Source: Candidatus Woesearchaeota archaeon CG10_big_fil_rev_8_21_14_0_10_44_13 (GTDB taxonomy: Archaea > Nanobdellota > Nanobdellia > Woesearchaeales > UBA12501). From it: a stretch of 45,736 nt of DNA. This document shows positions 8,765 to 16,618 of this stretch, one piece after another. Both the position numbers and the translations under genes were made by a program. Numbering within the stretch: position 1 is the first letter of the stretch; each line of letters opens with the position of its first letter. Below the pieces are notes generated by a model. It worked only from the letters and a program-made list of their open reading frames with translations, was not told the origin of the DNA and did no database searches. Location of the stretch: positions 1 to 45,736 of the forward strand of contig PCXZ01000021.1 of the NCBI GenBank assembly GCA_002762985.1, given 5' to 3'.

Positions 8765-9325
8765 ATGCCTAAAACAGAAGAGAACCTGAAAAGCGCATTC
8801 GCAGGCGAGAGCCAGGCGCGCAACAAATACGACTATTTCGCGAAGATCGCCAGGAATGAAGGCTTCCATTACATAGCGAAGATATTCGAAGAGACCGCAT
8901 TGAATGAGATGCAGCATGCAAAAGACGAGTTCAAGCTTCTCAAGGGATTAGGCAGCACAAAAGCGAATCTCAAGGCTGCAATCGAGGGAGAACATTACGA
9001 GAATACTGAGATGTACCCAAAGATGCAGAAAGAGGCAGAGAAAGAAGGCAATAAAGAAGCTGCAAAGCTCTTCAAGGAGGTCTCTGAAGTAGAAGCGCAT
9101 CACGAAGAGAGATACATAAAGATCCTCGAGATGGTCGAGAAAGGCACAGTCTACAAGAGGGATAAGCCTATAAGATGGAAATGCAGCAAGTGCGGTTATA
9201 TCCATGCGGGAAAAGAACCGCCAGAGAAATGCCCTTCATGCAAGCACGAACGTGCTTATTACGAGCCAGAATGCATGTGCTTCAGCGAGGATTGCGAAGC
9301 ATGCAGCATAAAAACATCGAGGTGA
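8765..9325 (+). CDS. rbr: Rubrerythrin
   Basis: 186 residues. The N-terminal ferritin-like four-helix domain carries the diiron ligands, seen as [23 protein letters not shown] and EVEAHHEE. The C-terminal rubredoxin-like domain has CSKCGY and CPSCKH, the two CxxC pairs for a single iron. Rubrerythrin reduces hydrogen peroxide in anaerobes and microaerophiles with electrons from rubredoxin or a similar donor, in the cytoplasm. It is followed after 4 bp by superoxide reductase, so the two steps superoxide to peroxide to water are co-transcribed. Unusual: a cysteine-rich tail of about 20 residues ([12 protein letters not shown]) follows the rubredoxin domain and is not part of the standard fold. 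Confidence 0.95.
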   Translation: MPKTEENLKSAFAGESQARNKYDYFAKIARNEGFHYIAKIFEETALNEMQHAKDEFKLLKGLGSTKANLKAAIEGEHYENTEMYPKMQKEAEKEGNKEAAKLFKEVSEVEAHHEERYIKILEMVEKGTVYKRDKPIRWKCSKCGYIHAGKEPPEKCPSCKHERAYYEPECMCFSEDCEACSIKTSR

Positions 9326-9329
9326 AAGA

Positions 9330-9707
9330 ATGACGGAACTCAATCAGATATACAAATGCAGCGTATGCGGCAATATGGTGGAAGTAGTGCATGCAAGCGG
9401 CGGCCAGTTGGTCTGCTGCGGAAAGGAGATGATCCCCCTCAAGGAGAATTCGACTGATGCAAGCCAGGAAAAGCATGTCCCCGTCATAGAGAAGACAAAA
9501 GACGGATTCAAGGTCAAGATAGGATCAGTGCCCCACCCGATGGAAGAGGTGCATCACATCGAATGGATAGAATTGATTGCCGACGGCATTTCTTACAGGA
9601 GATTCCTGAAGCCAGGCGGCAAGCCGGAAGCCGTATTCTGCATAGCCGCAAAGAAGATAGCAGCAAGGGAATACTGCAATCTGCACGGATTGTGGAAGGG
9701 AAATTAA
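9330..9707 (+). CDS. dfx: Desulfoferrodoxin / superoxide reductase
   Basis: 125 residues. The N-terminal desulforedoxin-like domain has YKCSVCGN and LVCCGKEM, four cysteines for the FeS4 site. The C-terminal neelaredoxin-like domain provides the catalytic Fe ligands: His in [22 protein letters not shown], and the terminal Cys/His pair in EYCNLHGLW. It reduces superoxide to hydrogen peroxide without making oxygen and would feed the rubrerythrin encoded directly upstream. The 4-bp gap implies one mRNA. Length is typical of two-domain (2Fe) SOR. Confident. Confidence 0.95.
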   Translation: MTELNQIYKCSVCGNMVEVVHASGGQLVCCGKEMIPLKENSTDASQEKHVPVIEKTKDGFKVKIGSVPHPMEEVHHIEWIELIADGISYRRFLKPGGKPEAVFCIAAKKIAAREYCNLHGLWKGN

Positions 9708-9759
9708 TTATTATTAGAAACTGATTGTTTTGTTTTGGGCCGTTGTTATTGATACTTTC

Positions 9760-9825
9760 TTGCACCCCACTCATCCTTCCATTCGCCTCCATCATCACAA
9801 CATCCGAATACGGCTCATGGCCGCT
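9760..9825 (-). repeat. Copy A of a dispersed about 65-bp intergenic repeat
   Basis: Read on the minus strand this stretch contains CATGAGCCGTATTCGGATG followed by ATGGAGGCGAATGGA, clearly related to the sequences at 36114-36179 and 39693-39758. This copy has a 1-bp length change relative to the others. The rest of the gap 9708-10000 holds no gene that I can support. Confidence 0.55.
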
Positions 9826-10000
9826 TCATTTTCTCGCCCAACTAACACAATGCGCACGATTAAATTCTCATGCCTTCCATCTGTGAATCGGGCACCTTGA
9901 GGTGATAGGGCGGGATAGCGATTTGTTCATGGATTTTGGGTGTGGTTATTTTTAGAGGAAACAATGCTCACTAACTAAAAAAATAACCCATATCCCCATC

Positions 10001-11131
10001 TCAAAACCTATCAAGAACCTTCTTTATCTCCCTGGCTGTATTCTCCCACGGATAATCAGCCTGTATGGTCTTCCTTGCCATCGACCCTATCGCCTTCCTC
10101 AGATCAGGATTTACAATCAGCTTGTCAATCTTTTCAGCAAGCTTCCTATGGTCCTTCTTTGGGAATATGTAGCCATTCTTCCCGTCTTTGATATATTCTT
10201 TCAGGTAGCCCACCCCAGTGGTCACGACAGGCAGCCCTGAAGCCATCGCTTCCATAGTGGCCAATGAGCTCGTCTCTGTCAGCGAAGGGAGGACGAAGAT
10301 GTCCATCGCCCTGAGATAATCCTGTATGCTGTTAGAGACAGGGACATGCACCACATCATCAAGGGAATCGAAGATATCCTTCAATCCCAGGCCTTTCCCG
10401 ACGATCAGGAGCTTTATGTCTTTCATGTTCCCGTATTTCTCCTTCAATGACCTGAATGCCTTATACAATGTCTTCAGGTCCTTTTCCCTGCCTATCCTCC
10501 CCGTGTATCCTATCACTAAGCTTTCATGCCCGATCCCTATCTTTTTCTTCGCCGCATCCTTGCTTTCAGGCGGCGAAAATCTCTTCGTGTCGACGCCAAG
10601 ATGGATGACATGCATAGTCGTCTTTATACCTGCTTCCCTCAGCACGTCTGCAGTATCTTCAGAAGGCAGCAGCAGCAATGTCGCCTTGTTGTAGAGCCAT
10701 TTCGCTATCTTCTTCACTTCATACCTGACGACGAACATGACCTTGGAAGCGCTCTTCGGCACAAGCTCCCATTCGATTGAATGGATGAATGATATCACCG
10801 GCTTCCTGAATTTCTTGCCGGCCAGTATGGCCAGCATGCCCACAGGCCCTATGCTCTGGCAGAAGATGATATCATTCTCCTTCACAAGCCGTTTTATCGT
10901 CCTGTGGCTGAATTTCGCAGGAGGGAAATCCCCCCACCTGAAGCTGTATGTCGGAACCCTTACAATCTCTATGCCCTGGATCCTTATCCTGCTACCATCG
11001 AAATCAGGCGCGACAACAGTTATCTTGTAGTCATCTTTTATCTTAGGTATCAATTCAGCGAGAAATCTTGCAACGCCGTCCCATCTGGGCAGGAAACAGT
11101 CCGAAGCTATGAGAAGTTTTTTTGCCGCCAT
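10001..11131 (-). CDS. GT4-family glycosyltransferase
   Basis: 376 residues. The N-terminus SDCFLPRWDGVARFLAEL is the acceptor-side glycine-rich start of GT4 enzymes, and the C-terminal half has GYTGRIGREKDLKTL and ETSSLATMEAMASGLPVV, the EX7E motif that binds the nucleotide-sugar. These retaining enzymes move sugar or sugar-phosphate from NDP-sugars to lipids, proteins or other sugars at the cytoplasmic membrane face. It lies 76 bp downstream of a PIG-L type deacetylase on the same strand; GT4 plus PIG-L partners make GlcN-containing molecules in other organisms (GPI anchors, mycothiol, bacillithiol), so a joint product carrying a deacetylated amino sugar is a reasonable inference. Substrate unknown. 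Confidence 0.88.
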   Translation of the reverse strand: MAAKKLLIASDCFLPRWDGVARFLAELIPKIKDDYKITVVAPDFDGSRIRIQGIEIVRVPTYSFRWGDFPPAKFSHRTIKRLVKENDIIFCQSIGPVGMLAILAGKKFRKPVISFIHSIEWELVPKSASKVMFVVRYEVKKIAKWLYNKATLLLLPSEDTADVLREAGIKTTMHVIHLGVDTKRFSPPESKDAAKKKIGIGHESLVIGYTGRIGREKDLKTLYKAFRSLKEKYGNMKDIKLLIVGKGLGLKDIFDSLDDVVHVPVSNSIQDYLRAMDIFVLPSLTETSSLATMEAMASGLPVVTTGVGYLKEYIKDGKNGYIFPKKDHRKLAEKIDKLIVNPDLRKAIGSMARKTIQADYPWENTAREIKKVLDRF

Positions 11132-11207
11132 CTTGAGCCCGTTTGATGATTTTATGGTGAGTTATAATTATATTTGGGCATATTTTGGATGCCTTGTCCC
11201 AGAGCAA

Positions 11208-11879
11208 TCACCTTATCTTATAAAAAACTTCCGCATACCTGCAGTGGTTCGCAAACCCATTCTTTATCGCCCTGTAATAGACGCTCCAGAGCAATGATGC
11301 CATCGACATCCACTGGCTCCTGAAGCATTTCAATGCGCTGATCTTGAGCTTGAACGTATCGCTGATATCGACAACTATCCTCGGCAGGTTCCTCTCTCCG
11401 AGCTTGAATGGGTTCCATACATCGAATGAGAGCACGTCTCCCTTGTAATCTATGATATTGCAGAATTCAAGGACGAATTGGTTTAGTTCACGGTGGTCCG
11501 GCAAAGGGTCATCTGACGAATGGGTGAATATCCTTGATGGCCTGTACTTGCTGAAAATATTCCTCAGTTTCTGGTCTATCATCCTGCTTATTATCATATC
11601 CTTGAATTTCCCCTCTTCAACGCCATAGAATATCGTCTTTTCAGCCCCGATTATCTCTGAAGCATCATGGCTTTCCTGGACCCTCATCTTTACGGTGATC
11701 TTTCTCTTAAGCCATGGGTGGCTCTTTTCGCCATAGGAGAATACTATTATTATTATCCTCTTGCCTTCCTTGGCATATTTTGCCAAAGTGCCGCCTACGC
11801 CGAACACCTGGTCATCAGAATGGGCGCAAAGGACTATTACAGAATCCCTTTTCCCCTTTCTTGTTTTTTTATCTGCCAT
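11208..11879 (-). CDS. PIG-L family (LmbE-like) N-acetylglucosaminyl deacetylase
   Basis: 223 residues. The metal motif AHSDD (residues 19-23) near the N-terminus, a following glycine-rich GGTLAKYAKEG helix, and THSSDDPLPDHRELN in the middle match the zinc-dependent PIG-L/LmbE deacetylases. These remove acetyl groups from N-acetylglucosamine on lipids, inositol or malate conjugates or related sugars. It is 34 bp downstream of a small conserved gene and 76 bp upstream of a GT4 glycosyltransferase, suggesting a three-gene unit for a glycoconjugate. Length is typical. Which acetylated sugar is used cannot be told from sequence. Confidence 0.88.
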   Translation of the reverse strand: MADKKTRKGKRDSVIVLCAHSDDQVFGVGGTLAKYAKEGKRIIIIVFSYGEKSHPWLKRKITVKMRVQESHDASEIIGAEKTIFYGVEEGKFKDMIISRMIDQKLRNIFSKYRPSRIFTHSSDDPLPDHRELNQFVLEFCNIIDYKGDVLSFDVWNPFKLGERNLPRIVVDISDTFKLKISALKCFRSQWMSMASLLWSVYYRAIKNGFANHCRYAEVFYKIR

Positions 11880-11913
11880 TCTTTCCTATGGTCAATTATT
11901 ATCACATATGCCC

Positions 11914-12153
11914 TCACATATGCTGGAGCGCTTTCTGCATCACAGGGATGACTTTCTCTGCCTCTTCCTTGAGCATCCTGCCGAGCTTTGCGAATGTATA
12001 CTCGCCCGTGGATTTATTGAGGTTCTCCCTTGATACCTGCAGCTTGGGCGTCCCTTCATTATATGCGAAAACACCCACCGTTATCCTTGTGGTCTCGAAA
12101 TTGATCGATTCAGAGAACATCTCCTTGTCCAAATTCTTGTCAAATCCTGCCAT
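11914..12153 (-). CDS. Small conserved-looking protein, function unknown
   Basis: 79 residues from the ATG at 12153, which is preceded by a clear SD (GGAGGTT read on the minus strand). An upstream in-frame start at 12168 lies before that SD and is less likely. The protein begins MAGFDKNLDKEMF, has a central beta-rich stretch (TTRITVGVFAYNEG) and an amphipathic C-terminal helix, and lacks cysteines or membrane segments. It is the first gene ahead of the PIG-L deacetylase and the GT4 enzyme. I do not recognise the family; coding character and SD support a real gene. Confidence 0.65.
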   Translation of the reverse strand: MAGFDKNLDKEMFSESINFETTRITVGVFAYNEGTPKLQVSRENLNKSTGEYTFAKLGRMLKEEAEKVIPVMQKALQHM

Positions 12154-12190
12154 TTTAACCTCCATCATATATCAAGATTTATCATGTAAA

Positions 12191-12225
12191 GAAAATCCTG
12201 ACTCGCAAGCTCGTCTGGGATTTTC
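12191..12225. repeat. Inverted repeat downstream of tRNA-Gly
   Basis: GAAAATCC (12191-12198) pairs with GGATTTTC (12218-12225) around a 19-nt loop. It starts 14 bp past the 3' end of the minus-strand tRNA and could assist 3' end formation. No clear T-run follows. Confidence 0.4.
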
Positions 12226-12238
12226 GAAATTTATTAAA

Positions 12239-12344
12239 TGCGCCAGCCGGGACTTTCACAGCATGGCCGAAATATCTGCCATCTCTTTTGAACCCGGATC
12301 AAAGGCTTGGAAGGCCTCCATCCTAACCATTAGACTACTGGCGC
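12239..12344 (-). tRNA. tRNA-Gly (anticodon TCC) with a 34-nt intron in the T-loop
   Basis: Read on the minus strand, acceptor arm GCGCCAG pairs with CTGGCGC and the discriminator is A; CCA is not encoded. The anticodon stem GAGGC/GCCTT encloses the loop CTTCCAA, giving anticodon TCC. The T stem CCGGG/CCCGG is interrupted: the loop starts TTCAAA and resumes with T only after 34 extra bases (12253-12286). Removing them restores the canonical loop TTCAAAT and a 72-nt tRNA. The junctions fit a bulge-helix-bulge: a 4-bp helix TTCA/TGAA flanked by 3-nt bulges AAA and AGT, each cut after its second base; the intron itself closes with ATGGC/GCCAT. The intron therefore sits between tRNA positions 59 and 60 and needs an archaeal splicing endonuclease of broad specificity. 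Confidence 0.93.
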
Positions 12345-12369
12345 ATATATAGAACTAAAAAATATTGCT

Positions 12370-13404
12370 TTATAAAGCTTTCTTAAACTGATCTATGAAC
12401 CTCTCATTCTCGTCTGCCTTGACACAGGCTCCGCAGGCATGCTCATGGCCTCCGCCATATCCGCTGGTGCCCTCAAGGGCCTTTTTGAGGATGGGCGGTA
12501 TCAATATATGGCTTCCGCGTATGCTGTACTTTATCTCTCCGCCTTTCTCCCTGCCTACAAGGATTATCTTTGAAGGGTTGCGGTATAATATCTCGTTTGC
12601 AAGCTCGCTTGAGAAGCTGAACCTTTCGCCCTTGTACACGAAGATGAAGAACTTCCCTTTTCTTACCCTATGAAGGGCATTCTGCAGTAGTTCGTCATAA
12701 TATGTCTTTATCTTCTCGTACCTCTTATAGACGAAATTCCCCTGTGATGTCGTCCTGTCAAGTATCTCATAAGGGTCTTTCACTCTTGTAAGGACTTTCA
12801 TGCAGTTTATTATGTCCTCTGTCTTCCCCTTGAGCACAAATGAGAATATCTTCACTAATTCCCCGAGCCTTGACCTGAAAAGCGCATCTTCCTGGTTCTT
12901 TATCTCTTTCGGCAGAAGATTAGGGTATTTCTCAGCAAACTCGTCCCAATGGCTCGATTTCTGCCAGTCGCCTACAGAACCGGTCATCTCTATCCACAGG
13001 TCCTGCTTCACGACCTCATAGCATACCCTTGTTATGCATGCATCATCCTTGGGATTATGTTTCCTCGGGTTGAAATAGAGTATGCCCTTGACATCCGCAG
13101 GGTCATGGTGGTCTATCCATATTGTCGGTATCTTCATCTTCAGGACATTGTCAAAGAAATCCTGCTCGACGATGGGGACATCAAGGATGAATATCTTGTC
13201 AGGCTGGTATTCTGTAACTTTCCTCACAGACCTTATGTCCATCCTGGGATGCGTCTTTACGACAACACCCTTTCCCTCGTTCTTGTACCTGTAAAGCAAG
13301 AGGAATGAACTGAGCCCGTCAGCATCATCATGGAAAAAGAACAAGGGTCTTTTGCAGTTGTCTAATTCTTCCTTAATCCTGTTTATCTCGTTTTCTGGAA
13401 TCAT
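12370..13404 (-). CDS. DHH-family phosphoesterase (RecJ-like)
   Basis: 344 residues. HDDADG (residues 25-30) and DHH (98-100) are the metal-binding motifs of the DHH domain, and GYGGGHEHACGA (about 316-327) is the GGGH motif of the C-terminal DHHA1 domain. The family hydrolyses phosphodiesters in single-stranded DNA, short RNAs or nucleotides with Mn2+. In archaea such proteins include the GINS-associated nuclease and oligoribonuclease-like enzymes; the present length is compact, so a nanoRNase or nucleotide-level role is as likely as a replication role. An SD (GGTGAG) precedes the ATG. The gene ends 26 bp before the tRNA-Gly gene on the same strand. Confidence 0.88.
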   Translation of the reverse strand: MIPENEINRIKEELDNCKRPLFFFHDDADGLSSFLLLYRYKNEGKGVVVKTHPRMDIRSVRKVTEYQPDKIFILDVPIVEQDFFDNVLKMKIPTIWIDHHDPADVKGILYFNPRKHNPKDDACITRVCYEVVKQDLWIEMTGSVGDWQKSSHWDEFAEKYPNLLPKEIKNQEDALFRSRLGELVKIFSFVLKGKTEDIINCMKVLTRVKDPYEILDRTTSQGNFVYKRYEKIKTYYDELLQNALHRVRKGKFFIFVYKGERFSFSSELANEILYRNPSKIILVGREKGGEIKYSIRGSHILIPPILKKALEGTSGYGGGHEHACGACVKADENERFIDQFKKAL

Positions 13405-13506
13405 ATTCTCACCGGACGCAATATAAAAAAAATTGAGTGCATATATAACAATAGGTTAAGAAAAATAGGGGTTTTTAAGGTTTGCGGTTTCAGGACAGAG
13501 CCGGTT

Positions 13507-14121
13507 TCACGCCTTAATCCTCTTCAATCTAAATATGCCCTCGCGTTCCATCTCTTCAAGCCTCAGCTTTATGAACGCTTCTGTCTGCTGCATCTTCGGG
13601 ATCACTGCGAATTCCAATGCATTCACCCTTCTCTTCGTCTTCTCGATCTCCTGGAGCATCTTTTTCATCGAGGTCTCTATCTCAGCTGCAAGGATGACCT
13701 TCTCGACGACCTTCTCATACGCCTTTGCAGCCTCGTCGATCGCTGCAGAGCTCCCTACAAACCCATATCCCCTGTCGAACATGCTCTTCTGGATGCCCTG
13801 GCTCTCTATCTGAGGCACTTTGACGCCCATGATGTTCTTCGTCTTCAGGCTTATCTCGGGCTGCTGCTGGATGGCCATGGCCAAAGACTTTATACTATCA
13901 TCCGTGTCTGAAACCCTCGCTATGTTTATCGCATGCAGGGCTTTCTCATATTCCCCGACAAGCTCCTGCCTGAGGGTCTTCGCCCTCTTCAATACCTCGA
14001 AGAATTCCAGGATGAGCCCATCCCTCTTCTTCTTCAGCAGATTATAGCCCGATTTAGCCAGTTTGATCTTCTTCTTGAGCTTTATCAGTTCGCTTCTTGT
14101 CGGTTTTATGTCGAGCGCCAT
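13507..14121 (-). CDS. atpD: A-type ATP synthase subunit D
   Basis: 204 residues. The N-terminus PTRSELIKLKKKIKLAKSGYNLLKKKRDGL is the characteristic start of V/A-type subunit D, the long coiled coil of the central rotor stalk; a matching C-terminal coil (MKKMLQEIEKTKRRVNALE) closes the antiparallel hairpin. Subunit D couples rotation of the membrane ring to catalysis in the A3B3 head. It is the last gene of the operon, separated from subunit B by an additional 282-residue gene, which breaks the usual A-B-D order. Length is standard. Confidence 0.95.
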   Translation of the reverse strand: MALDIKPTRSELIKLKKKIKLAKSGYNLLKKKRDGLILEFFEVLKRAKTLRQELVGEYEKALHAINIARVSDTDDSIKSLAMAIQQQPEISLKTKNIMGVKVPQIESQGIQKSMFDRGYGFVGSSAAIDEAAKAYEKVVEKVILAAEIETSMKKMLQEIEKTKRRVNALEFAVIPKMQQTEAFIKLRLEEMEREGIFRLKRIKA

Positions 14122-14169
14122 CTTTTATCCTTGCTTTCATACTTTTCTTTCATGCTTTTTTCAATCCAA

Positions 14170-15015
14170 TCATATTTTATGCTCCCTTAAATCATAAACA
14201 ATCCCCTTCTCGATGAGATATGCATGTGTTATCAAGGCAGTATCAGAATACTTGCATCTGTTCATCGTGAGCATACCAAATACAAGCTTCTTATCATCAT
14301 GGTCGCTGCCGTGAGAAGGTAATCCTTTCAATATCCCCACTAATCTTGATGTCATCACATCTATATTCTTTCTTACCATGAAATCCATCCCTCTGGACAT
14401 CTTTTCGTCATGATCCGCTCCTGAATCATATATCTTCCTGAATTGGTCCTTGAATGGCATAAGCCCGATAACAATCTTCCCTATCTTATCTTCATCCCAT
14501 TCAGGGAGGTCTTTCGGAACCTCTTCTTTGCCTATAAGCCTGTTTAGCACATGACCCATAGCTCCGCATGTTGGCCTAAGGGTCCCATCACGCTCGCTTT
14601 CAACATAACCGCATAATATCCTCTTGTCAGATGGCCTTTGCCATACTCCATAATGGCCTGAAAAAATGAATATATTTGACGAATGGCCCTTATGCGCCGA
14701 AACAGAGACTGGCTGGCTGAATATATTCGGCCCTATCACATGCTGCGTGAAGGCTTTGCCGAAATAATACCCAAGCTTCATCTTTTCTATCCCATTCTCT
14801 TCATCAGCACAATCCCAGGATGCCACATGGATATCTTTCATCCCAACTCTGTTTGCAACTTTCTTTATCGTGTTATAGACAAATTTTGTGTCAGGCTCTT
14901 TTCCGACATACTCATGTTCCTGGAAAATCAATTTATTTTCCGGAGTCGGCACCAATTCATAACCTTTGACCTTCGTGATATTGGTTTTGTTAGCCATTTC
15001 TTCAAGTCCTCCCAT
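14170..15015 (-). CDS. LCIB/C-type carbonic-anhydrase-like protein in the ATPase operon (tentative)
   Basis: 282 residues from the ATG at 15015 (a GTG at 15024 and an ATG at 14997 are alternatives). It is not an ATPase subunit. The order of motifs resembles the LCIB/C carbonic anhydrase domain: SWDCADEEN (Cys69, Asp71, Glu72), a glycine/phenylalanine stretch, SAHKGHSSNIFIFSGHYGVW (His108, His121), CGYVESERDG and TCGAMGHVLNRL (Cys150). In LCIB proteins a Cys, a His and a Cys bind zinc near Asp/Arg, and the phrase before the second Cys runs like H..dG.n.fi.yGPHvGi...G.v.R....CGA. If right, the enzyme interconverts CO2 and bicarbonate. The match is from memory of the family pattern, not an alignment. 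Position between subunits B and D suggests cotranscription with the ATP synthase. Confidence 0.5.
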   Translation of the reverse strand: MGGLEEMANKTNITKVKGYELVPTPENKLIFQEHEYVGKEPDTKFVYNTIKKVANRVGMKDIHVASWDCADEENGIEKMKLGYYFGKAFTQHVIGPNIFSQPVSVSAHKGHSSNIFIFSGHYGVWQRPSDKRILCGYVESERDGTLRPTCGAMGHVLNRLIGKEEVPKDLPEWDEDKIGKIVIGLMPFKDQFRKIYDSGADHDEKMSRGMDFMVRKNIDVMTSRLVGILKGLPSHGSDHDDKKLVFGMLTMNRCKYSDTALITHAYLIEKGIVYDLREHKI

Positions 15016-15054
15016 ATAAATCACTTCCTATGTTATCTCTTTATTATCCTCTTC

Positions 15055-16563
15055 TTACTTCTTTTTCTTCGTTTTCTGCTTCTGCTTGGGTTTTGCAGCC
15101 TTTTTCGGCTCCTTGTTCGCAGGCTTCTCTCTCTTCTCAGCCTTCGCCTCTGCCTTCACGTCAGCAGATGCAGGAGCGCCTTCATTCACATAATCGGACT
15201 CCTTCCCGTAATACTTGTCTTTCATCTCAGGGCTTATCCTTGTCAGTTCATCCCTGGGTATCGCCTTGAGCATCCTCCATCCTATCGTGAGCGTTCCCTG
15301 TATCGTCCTGTCTTCCCTTCTTCCCTGCCTGACGAACTTGTCCTCGAATTCAGCAGCGAACTTGAGCAGTCTCTTGTCTCTCTCGCTCAATGCCTCTTCT
15401 CCTACGATCGCAACAAGGCCCCTCAAGTCCCTTCCTTCTGCATAGTTGGCATACATCTGGTCTGATACCTGCTTGTGGTCTTCCCTTGTCTTGCCTTTGC
15501 CTATGCCTGCGTTCATCAGCCTTGAAAGCGACGGAAGCACGTCAATCGGCGGATATACATTTTTCCTGTGCAATTCCCTGCTCAATACGATCTGCCCTTC
15601 AGTGATATATCCTGTAAGGTCAGGTATGGGGTGTGTTATATCATCGCCTATCATCGTCAGTATGGGGAACTGTGTTATAGAGCCTTTCCTTCCCTGCACC
15701 ATGCCTGCTCTCTCGTAGATTGTAGCCAGATCAGTGTACATGTAGCCAGGATAACCCCTTCTTCCGGGGATTTCCTCTCTTGCTGCTCCGATCTCCCTCA
15801 GCGATTCGCAGTAGTTCGTCATGTCCGTAAGGATGACAAGGACGTGCATGTCCTTCTCATAAGCGAAATATTCTGCTGCGGTCAGCGCCATCTTTGGAGT
15901 GATGAGCCTCTCGACAGCAGGATCATCTGCAAGGTTCAGGAACACGACGCTCCTTTCCAATGCGCCTGTCTCCTCGAAATCCCTCATGAAATACTGTGCC
16001 TCTTCGTTTGTTATGCCCATCGCTGCGAATATGACCACGAATTTCTCCTGCTGGCCCACAACTTTGGCCTGCCTTGCGATCTGCAGTGCTATCTCATTAT
16101 GGGGCAGTCCTGAGCCTGAGAAAATAGGCAGTTTCTGTCCCCTGACCAATGTGTTCATTGCGTCAATCGTCGAGATTCCTGTCTGGATGAAATCTCTCGG
16201 AGGCCCTCTTGAATAAGGGTTGATTGCTGCTCCCGTTATGTCCATCTTCTTCTCAGGGATGATCTCAGGTCCGCCGTCAATAGGCTTCCCAGCTCCGTTG
16301 AGGATCCTTCCAAGCATGTCCTCTGAGACAGGCAGCTTGATGGTCTCCCCGAGGAATTTCACTCCTGATGCCTTGTCTATGCCCCTGGTGCCTTCGAACA
16401 CCTGCACGACTACGATGTCATCGCTGGTGTCAAGCACCTGGCCGTTCTTTGTTGTGCCGTCAGGCAACGCAATCCTCACAAGGTCCGCATATCCTATCGG
16501 CTCTGTTTTTTCGACGAAAACCAGTGGTCCTGCAATCCTTTTTATTGTCCTGTATTCTTTCAT
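15055..16563 (-). CDS. atpB: A-type ATP synthase subunit B
   Basis: 502 residues. [20 protein letters not shown] at the start, [19 protein letters not shown] in the nucleotide-domain loop that is not a true Walker [15 protein letters not shown], and [21 protein letters not shown] identify the non-catalytic B subunit, which alternates with A in the head. Unusual: after the normal end of the family (about residue 460) there is a 40-residue Ala/Lys/Glu/Pro tail ending in a run of lysines, of low complexity and probably disordered. SD GGTGAT precedes the ATG. The gene is 55 bp from subunit A upstream. Confidence 0.96.
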   Translation of the reverse strand: MKEYRTIKRIAGPLVFVEKTEPIGYADLVRIALPDGTTKNGQVLDTSDDIVVVQVFEGTRGIDKASGVKFLGETIKLPVSEDMLGRILNGAGKPIDGGPEIIPEKKMDITGAAINPYSRGPPRDFIQTGISTIDAMNTLVRGQKLPIFSGSGLPHNEIALQIARQAKVVGQQEKFVVIFAAMGITNEEAQYFMRDFEETGALERSVVFLNLADDPAVERLITPKMALTAAEYFAYEKDMHVLVILTDMTNYCESLREIGAAREEIPGRRGYPGYMYTDLATIYERAGMVQGRKGSITQFPILTMIGDDITHPIPDLTGYITEGQIVLSRELHRKNVYPPIDVLPSLSRLMNAGIGKGKTREDHKQVSDQMYANYAEGRDLRGLVAIVGEEALSERDKRLLKFAAEFEDKFVRQGRREDRTIQGTLTIGWRMLKAIPRDELTRISPEMKDKYYGKESDYVNEGAPASADVKAEAKAEKREKPANKEPKKAAKPKQKQKTKKKK

Positions 16564-16618
16564 ATTATCACCGTGTTGTTTTGTTTTTTACTTTGATCCT
16601 CTTCCATCCCTGATATGA

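Noticed and set aside
9708-10000. Possible small gene in the SOR-GT4 gap
   Set aside because: No frame has both a start with SD and protein-like sequence; only the repeat copy is supportable.
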